NCBI GenBank assembly: GCA_027058735.1
Contig: JALURZ010000228.1
Coordinates: 1 to 8,461 of the forward strand
Direction of reading: 5' to 3'
Source: Hyphomicrobiales bacterium
Lineage (GTDB): Bacteria; Pseudomonadota; Alphaproteobacteria; Rhizobiales; JALURZ01
DNA length: 8,461 nt
Shown: positions 7,211 to 8,461 of the stretch, one piece after another
Layout of the letters: every line of letters starts with the position of its first letter
Numbering within the stretch: position 1 is the stretch's first letter
The notes under the pieces: generated by a model
The model's database searches: none
What the model saw: the letters and a program-made list of their open reading frames with translations, nothing else
Told to the model about the DNA's origin: nothing
Position numbers and translations under genes: made by a program

Positions 7211-7591
7211 ATGACACCGCACCGCGCTAAGACCTGTCTGATTATCGACCGTGGGGCCGATACCCGGAGTTCGTCCGGCGAATTTCTGGACCGCCATCAT
7301 TTCAATGTCCGCCAGGTCAGCGATGGCGTGCAGGCCATGGCCGTCTGCCGCGCCGCCATGCCCGACATCATCCTGCTGGACTCGTCCATGACAAAGTTGG
7401 GCGGGCTCGAGTTCCTGCGTCATTTGCGCCGCACCACCAGCGGCAACCGGCCGGTCGTGCTGTTTTGCGCCGCCCCGGAAGACGCACGCCAGGTCGGGGC
7501 CGCCATCGCGCAAGGGGCGAGCGAGTGCCTGATGAAACCCTATGATTCGGACCTGCTGAATTTCAAGCTAAAGAAATCGGGCGCTGTCTAG
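7211..7591 (+). CDS. Single-domain response regulator receiver, degenerate active site
   Basis: CheY-like receiver with no output domain (126 residues from 7211, 136 from the ATG at 7181). Numbered from 7211: strand 1 KTCLIID with acid-pocket D13, phosphoacceptor D57 in PDIILLDSSM, and conserved Lys K99 in LMKPYD. The second acidic-pocket residue is Arg (R14), and the switch Thr/Ser position in VVLFCAAPED is Ala (A87, next to C86). From memory, the closest family is the alphaproteobacterial receivers with VVDDS, VVFCTTE and YIMKPFD motifs. Those start at MKTCL, which together with the CtrA box position favours 7211. AGGAG (7163-7167) is 13 nt from 7181, too far for good initiation. Phosphotransfer may be weak or altered. 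Its promoter region carries CtrA, GANTC and DnaA motifs. The stop codon TAG (7589-7591) lies inside a mobile-element repeat. Confidence 0.85.
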   Translation: MTPHRAKTCLIIDRGADTRSSSGEFLDRHHFNVRQVSDGVQAMAVCRAAMPDIILLDSSMTKLGGLEFLRHLRRTTSGNRPVVLFCAAPEDARQVGAAIAQGASECLMKPYDSDLLNFKLKKSGAV

Positions 7592-7623
7592 AGCGTGTCT
7601 TTGTTATAGGGAACCATTTGACC

Positions 7624-7716
7624 GGGTTTTCGCGTTTGCTGGCAAGACCAGGCTTTCCGCCTTGGTCCGGCCGACCAAAAGGAAAGCCTGACGATGTCCA
7701 GGAAGCGCGAAAACCC
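7624..7716. repeat. First internal hairpin of the element
   Basis: Nested perfect arms: 7624-7634 with 7706-7716 (11 bp, GGGTTTTCGCG), 7639-7642 with 7698-7701, 7649-7658 with 7681-7690 (10 bp, CAGGCTTTCC) and 7662-7667 with 7672-7677 (TTGGTC, 4-nt loop). The pairs are in register and form one long interrupted stem. Confidence 0.8.
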
Positions 7717-7733
7717 TTCCCCCCGGTGGACCA

Positions 7734-7818
7734 GATCAGCCCAATCGGCGGCGCCCCGCGAACCTTGCCCGGTCAACCAGACCGCGCGGCGGTTCGCGCC
7801 TGGCCGAGTGACCTGATC
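7734..7818. repeat. Second internal hairpin of the element
   Basis: Nested arms: GATCAG (7734-7739) with CTGATC (7813-7818), CGCGAACC (7757-7764) with GGTTCGCG (7791-7798), and CGGTC (7770-7774) with GACCG (7780-7784). The pairing is weaker than in the first hairpin but in register. Confidence 0.7.
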
Positions 7819-7860
7819 CGGCCCAACAAAATAGTTCCGTATAACAAAGATACGCTCTAG

Positions 7861-7877
7861 TTGGCATGGGCCTTGCT
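7861..7877 (+). promoter_or_regulatory. Sigma-54 (RpoN) promoter
   Basis: TTGGCATGGGCCTTGCT matches the consensus YTGGCACGRNNNTTGCW at every defined position but one (T for C). It has GG (7863-7864) and GC (7875-7876) at the required 12-bp spacing. Transcription would start near 7888, about 26 nt before the ATG at 7914, leaving room for the Shine-Dalgarno at 7902. It starts at the base after the mobile element, so any activator site must lie inside or beyond the element, or downstream. Confidence 0.75.
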
Positions 7878-7913
7878 CCTTTGTGTGAATAGATCAATCA
7901 TGGAGCGCCCCTC

Positions 7914-8461
7914 ATGGCCATAGCACTGCCTGTCATTCCCGACGCCAGAATCCAGACCGCACTGCGCCGCGCGAGCGCGGCCACGGGCACGGATTTCGAT
8001 TATCTGGTACGCACGGCGGCCCGGGAAAGTGCGTTCAAAAGCAACGCGAAATCAAAGTCTTCCAGCGCAACGGGGCTATTTCAGTTTATCGAGGAGACCT
8101 GGCTGGCCACCCTCAAGCGGGTTGGCAGCACGTTCGGTCTTGGCAAGCTTGCCGACGCCATAGAGAAGACCCCTGGCGGGCGGTATAAAGTGCCGGATTC
8201 CAGGCTGCGCGGGGAAATTCTTGCCCTGCGCAAGGACCCCGAGACATCCGCTCTGCTGGCCGGGGCGCTGACCCGGCAAAGTTCAAAATTCCTGGAAGGC
8301 AGACTGGGCCGCAGACCGGTTTCGGGCGAACTCTACATGGCGCATTTTCTGGGGCCGGCCGGGGCGCTGCGGATGATCGGGGCTGCGGAAAAAACACCGC
8401 ATGCCGACGCTTCGCGGCTGTTTCCCAAGGCGGCGGCGGCCAACCGCGCGATTTTCTATGA
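7914..8461 (+). CDS. Lytic transglycosylase (SLT) domain protein, 3' end outside window
   Basis: Open to the window end (182 full codons, no stop). Predicted peptidoglycan-cleaving lytic transglycosylase. The SLT signature is visible as TAARESAF (34-41) with catalytic candidate E38, then SSATGLFQF (50-58), equivalent to the usual GA.GLMQ block. The ELYMAHFLGPAGALRM segment (about 139-154) and the LFPKAAAANRAIFY end (about 168-181) recall alphaproteobacterial SLT proteins. The N-terminus (MAIALPVIPDARIQ) shows no signal peptide, so export would need another route, such as a flagellar-type system, or the protein acts otherwise. GGAG (7902-7905) 8 nt before the ATG supports the start. The sigma-54 promoter 36-52 bp upstream fits a flagellum-linked enzyme (inference). 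The full length and any C-terminal domain cannot be seen. Confidence 0.85.
   Translation, partial: MAIALPVIPDARIQTALRRASAATGTDFDYLVRTAARESAFKSNAKSKSSSATGLFQFIEETWLATLKRVGSTFGLGKLADAIEKTPGGRYKVPDSRLRGEILALRKDPETSALLAGALTRQSSKFLEGRLGRRPVSGELYMAHFLGPAGALRMIGAAEKTPHADASRLFPKAAAANRAIFY

Larger units (their letters stand above)
7588..7860. mobile_element. MITE-like non-autonomous element with 27-bp terminal inverted repeats
   Basis: Bases 7588-7614 and the reverse complement of 7834-7860 match at 25 of 27 positions (both start CTAGAGCGT and end GGAAC). Both outer ends read CTAG. This fits insertion at a TA (or CTAG) target with terminal repeats beginning GAGCG, as in several IS5- and IS630-type elements; the parent transposase is unknown. 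The 273 bp encode no protein. The inside consists of two adjacent long hairpins (7624-7716, 7734-7818). The left end supplies the stop codon of the receiver gene and the right end touches the sigma-54 promoter. In RNA the whole element could fold into a branched structure and act as a terminator or stability element for the receiver mRNA. Confidence 0.8.

Noticed and set aside
7618..7860. 80-codon open frame inside the mobile element
   Set aside because: It is formed by reading through hairpin arms and ends in the terminal repeat; no transposase or other domain.
7884..7892. Third DnaA-box-like site (TGTGAATAG)
   Set aside because: One mismatch, and it lies in the expected start region of the sigma-54 promoter away from the other boxes; chance is likely.

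Overview
The base composition, codon use and regulatory motifs suggest a GC-rich alphaproteobacterium. The strongest signs are a perfect CtrA box, clustered GANTC (CcrM-type) sites, a DnaA box and a sigma-54 promoter. Genus cannot be told from this window, and all assignments come from reading the sequence and from memory of the protein families.

Left part (1-2171): a perfect 19-bp inverted repeat at the window edge, then a terminator-like hairpin in the leader of thrS, then a complete threonyl-tRNA synthetase gene and its intrinsic terminator. A ten-codon reading frame with a strong Shine-Dalgarno sits between the thrS stop and the terminator. Middle part (2277-6835): a minus-strand gene for an exported von Willebrand A domain protein with three C-terminal beta-type repeats. 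Divergent to it is a plus-strand pair of flavoproteins (YdjA-like nitroreductase, flavin reductase-like split barrel). Converging on that pair is a minus-strand operon of a MaoC-type hydratase and a CitE-type CoA-ester lyase. That hydratase/lyase pairing resembles the itaconate or branched-chain acyl-CoA disposal pairs known elsewhere.

Right part (6836-8461) is the most unusual. A 375-bp intergenic region ends in an AT-rich stretch that carries six GANTC sites within 191 bp, a 9/9 DnaA box plus an 8/9 one, and a perfect TTAA-N7-TTAA CtrA box. Just downstream is a small single-domain receiver protein that keeps the phosphorylatable Asp and the Lys but lacks the second acidic-pocket residue and the switch Thr/Ser. 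Its stop codon lies inside the terminal inverted repeat of a 273-bp non-autonomous (MITE-like) element made of two long hairpins. A decayed copy of the same element end lies upstream, so the receiver gene is bracketed by related ends. Directly against the right end of the element is a 16/17 match to the sigma-54 promoter consensus. It drives a lytic transglycosylase-like gene that runs off the window and has no visible signal peptide.

Inference: the right-hand block looks like a cell-cycle and perhaps flagellum-linked module. A CtrA/GcrA/DnaA-type control region drives a degenerate receiver, followed by a sigma-54-driven cell-wall enzyme, with a small mobile element wedged between them.
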